NCBI GenBank assembly: GCA_035697245.1
Contig: DASSDH010000126.1
Coordinates: forward strand, 1 to 7,032
Source: JACVRX01 sp035697245
Lineage (GTDB): Bacteria > Actinomycetota > Actinomycetes > Jiangellales > Jiangellaceae
Reading direction: 5' to 3'
Length of the DNA: 7,032 nucleotides
Shown: positions 5,887 through 7,032 of the stretch, one piece after another
How the letters are laid out: every line of letters starts with the position of its first letter
Position numbering within the stretch: position 1 is the stretch's first letter
The notes under the pieces: model-generated
The model's database searches: none
What the model was told of the DNA's origin: nothing
The model's input: only the letters and a program-made list of their open reading frames with translations
Made by a program: the position numbers and the translations under genes

Positions 5887-5894
5887 TTAGCACC

Positions 5895-6068
5895 ATGATC
5901 CCGCCCAATCGCCGGGAAGCACTAAGCGACGAGAGATCGGCCGAGCCAAGGCGACCGTACCGACGATCCGGTCACGCGCAAGCGGTCCGGCAGCGCCTCC
6001 GGACTCAGCTCGACGACCTGCTCGCGGGCGACAAGGTCGGGTGGTCAGTGCAGCTGCACCTCAAGTAG
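5895..6068 (+). CDS. possible small protein, unrecognised
   Basis: A 57-codon frame starts at ATG 5895 (MIPPNRREALSDERSAEP...) and ends ...VRQRLRTQLDDLLAGDKVGW and SVQLHLK before TAG at 6066-6068. The second half has coding-like third positions and an amphipathic helical look, while the first half is Arg-rich. There is no convincing ribosome binding site. It overlaps tail-to-tail by 24 bp with the membrane-protein gene on the other strand. It may be the tail of a degraded gene or chance. Confidence 0.2.
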   Translation: MIPPNRREALSDERSAEPRRPYRRSGHAQAVRQRLRTQLDDLLAGDKVGWSVQLHLK

Positions 6069-6560
6069 GACGATCACCACGCCGAAGGCGCCGTTGACCA
6101 GCCCTGTGAGCAGGGCCGCCGGCCACGCTTGTCCGCGTTGGCGTCCTAGGTCGATCCCCCACCCGATCAGCTGGACCACGCCGTTCCAGAGCGCCATGCC
6201 TACCGCGAGAGCCTCCCCTAGGACGCCCAATGCACCAAGTAGCAGGAAGAAGATGGACAATGCGGGAGCAACCAGCATGGACAGCTCCTGGAACATGACG
6301 GAGGCCATGAGCCTCACGTTCGACGAGGCGCGGCGGAGCGCATGGCCTAGGAAGTCGGCGTACACGTGGGCGAGCCAGAAGACCAGCAGGGTGGCAAGGG
6401 TGGCCTCCAGGATGAGCGCTGCGGACTCGTGCCCGCCGGCGGTGGTCGCGATCACCGCGCTGGCGACGATCGTGCCGTAGATCGCCGCCCGCGGGTTGGC
6501 GGCGAGGATCCTTGCCAGCCGGCGCGACCGGCGTACGTCTGGGTAAACAGCGTCTTCCAT
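6045..6560 (-). CDS. polytopic membrane protein, function unknown
   Basis: This is a 171-residue integral membrane protein. After a short basic N-terminus (MEDAVYPDVRRSRRLARILA) there are four to five hydrophobic segments: AAIYGTIVASAVIATTA (about 30-46), SAALILEATLATLLVFWLAHVYADFLG (about 51-77), a long segment around LSMLVAPALSIFFLLLGALG (about 100-119), LAVGMALWNGVVQLIGWGID (about 124-143) and the C-terminal AALLTGLVNGAFGVVIVLLE. The pattern resembles small conserved actinobacterial membrane proteins that have no assigned role. ATG at 6558-6560 was chosen because sequence upstream in this frame is Arg/Pro/Ser-rich and not protein-like. No strong ribosome binding site precedes it, so the start may be leaderless or slightly different. 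Stop is TGA at 6045-6047. Confidence 0.75.
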   Translation of the reverse strand: MEDAVYPDVRRSRRLARILAANPRAAIYGTIVASAVIATTAGGHESAALILEATLATLLVFWLAHVYADFLGHALRRASSNVRLMASVMFQELSMLVAPALSIFFLLLGALGVLGEALAVGMALWNGVVQLIGWGIDLGRQRGQAWPAALLTGLVNGAFGVVIVLLEVQLH

Positions 6561-6962
6561 GCGGCAACGGTAGTGAGCCAGGCCGAAGGTCTCCCGAGTC
6601 CGAGGCGGACATGTCTGTGTAAAGGCGGCTCCATACCGCCGAGGTGAGGGTGCGTTGGCACGCCGGTGACCGTCGGTCGCGGCCGCGCCACTGCCATCCC
6701 CGCGCGACACATGGCAGGCCGCCCGCCGCCGGTGTCGGCATCCCCAGGACTCCGGGAGGAACATACGCCAGTACAGGACCCGGCAGCTGGCGGCATCAGT
6801 GACGGCGTTGACCGAGACTGACGACGCTCCGCCTGCCGCAGTACTGCCCACACCGCCGCTCCTGGGGACATGCGGCAGCGAGGTCGGCGCCCGTGGCAGC
6901 CGCGTGGCAGCCGGGCTTCGTAGCGTCGTAAGCAGCAGCTCAGACCGGTATCGGCGCAACCC
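6561..6962. other. intergenic region between divergent genes
   Basis: About 400 bp separate the membrane-protein gene (leftward) and the coiled-coil gene (rightward), so promoters for both should lie here. I could not pick out convincing -35/-10 pairs. Open frames that cross it are low-complexity shadows. The only clear structure is the 11-bp tandem repeat at 6892-6913. Confidence 0.5.
6892..6913. repeat. 11-bp tandem direct repeat
   Basis: CGTGGCAGCCG occurs twice back to back (6892-6902 and 6903-6913), about 60-80 bp before the rightward gene's start codon. It could be a binding site pair or simple slippage, and nothing else supports a role. Confidence 0.5.
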
Positions 6963-6970
6963 AAGGAGGA
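6963..6970 (+). promoter_or_regulatory. strong ribosome binding site
   Basis: AAGGAGGA, close to the full anti-16S complement, ends 3 nt before the ATG at 6974 and fixes that gene's start. It is the best Shine-Dalgarno sequence in the window. Confidence 0.85.
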
Positions 6971-6973
6971 ACC

Positions 6974-7032
6974 ATGGACTTCTCCGCACGAGTCGACGAG
7001 CTCCAGCAGCGCGTCGCGGCGACCAAGGCGGC
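6974..7032 (+). CDS. small coiled-coil protein, partial (N-terminus only)
   Basis: The first 19 complete codons read MDFSARVDELQQRVAATKA and run off the window. The heptad-like spacing (F..RVDELQQRVAATK) indicates a helical coiled coil. In pattern it matches short conserved actinobacterial proteins, rich in Ala, Gln and Glu, that have no known function. The excellent ribosome binding site and high-GC codons support a real, well-translated gene. Nothing can be said about its C-terminus. Confidence 0.7.
   Translation, partial: MDFSARVDELQQRVAATKA

Noticed and set aside
6561..6989. N-terminal extension of the membrane protein to a 314-residue product
   Set aside because: The added sequence is Arg/Pro/Ser-rich, has no hydrophobic or domain pattern, and would overlap the start of the divergent gene at 6974.

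Overview
The window is GC-rich. Its coding regions have high third-position GC, and its gene families (LuxR-type AAA regulator, SnoaL-like ester cyclase, Lrp/AsnC regulator, small coiled-coil protein) are typical of a high-GC actinobacterium. It looks like an accessory or rearranged stretch: a few intact genes, several broken ones, and one complete insertion sequence. No genus can be named from the sequence alone.

Layout: (1) 1-1643, minus: the N-terminal ~547 residues of a large LuxR/MalT-like ATPase regulator, running off the left edge. (2) 1644-2479: mostly unassigned, with one short minus-strand reading frame (1692-1862) of uncertain status. (3) 2480-2902, minus: a small SnoaL-like cyclase-fold protein. 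(4) 2968-4467: a complete IS110-family element. (5) 4556-4723, minus: the C-terminal remnant of an Lrp/AsnC regulator. (6) 4882-5214, plus: a hypothetical open frame. (7) 5223-5886, minus: two broken genes joined end to end, the C-terminal part of an alpha/beta-hydrolase and, just upstream, a P-loop fragment resembling DISARM DrmA/DUF1998-type helicases. (8) 6045-6560, minus: a polytopic membrane protein. (9) 6974-end, plus: the start of a small coiled-coil protein with a strong ribosome binding site.

The main result is in the IS110 element. Its 5' non-coding end can be folded by hand into a bridge RNA: a 5' hairpin, a target-binding loop and a donor-binding loop. All four guide segments can be matched. 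The target guides match the two flanks of this insertion (9 nt identical to the left flank; 9 nt reverse-complementary to the right flank). The donor guides match the element's own right end (8 nt) and left end (7 nt). These matches place the ends precisely, with a shared CT core dinucleotide on each side (2968-2969 and 4466-4467). Joining the two ends as a circle also creates a near-consensus sigma-70 promoter (TTGACA, 17 nt, TCTAAT) pointing at the 5' hairpin. That promoter is split in the integrated state shown here. The transposase has its DEDD residues and putative catalytic serine, so the element looks recent and potentially functional.

The element sits 66 bp upstream of the SnoaL-like gene's start codon, so it may have changed that gene's promoter. 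The other genes do not form an obvious shared pathway.
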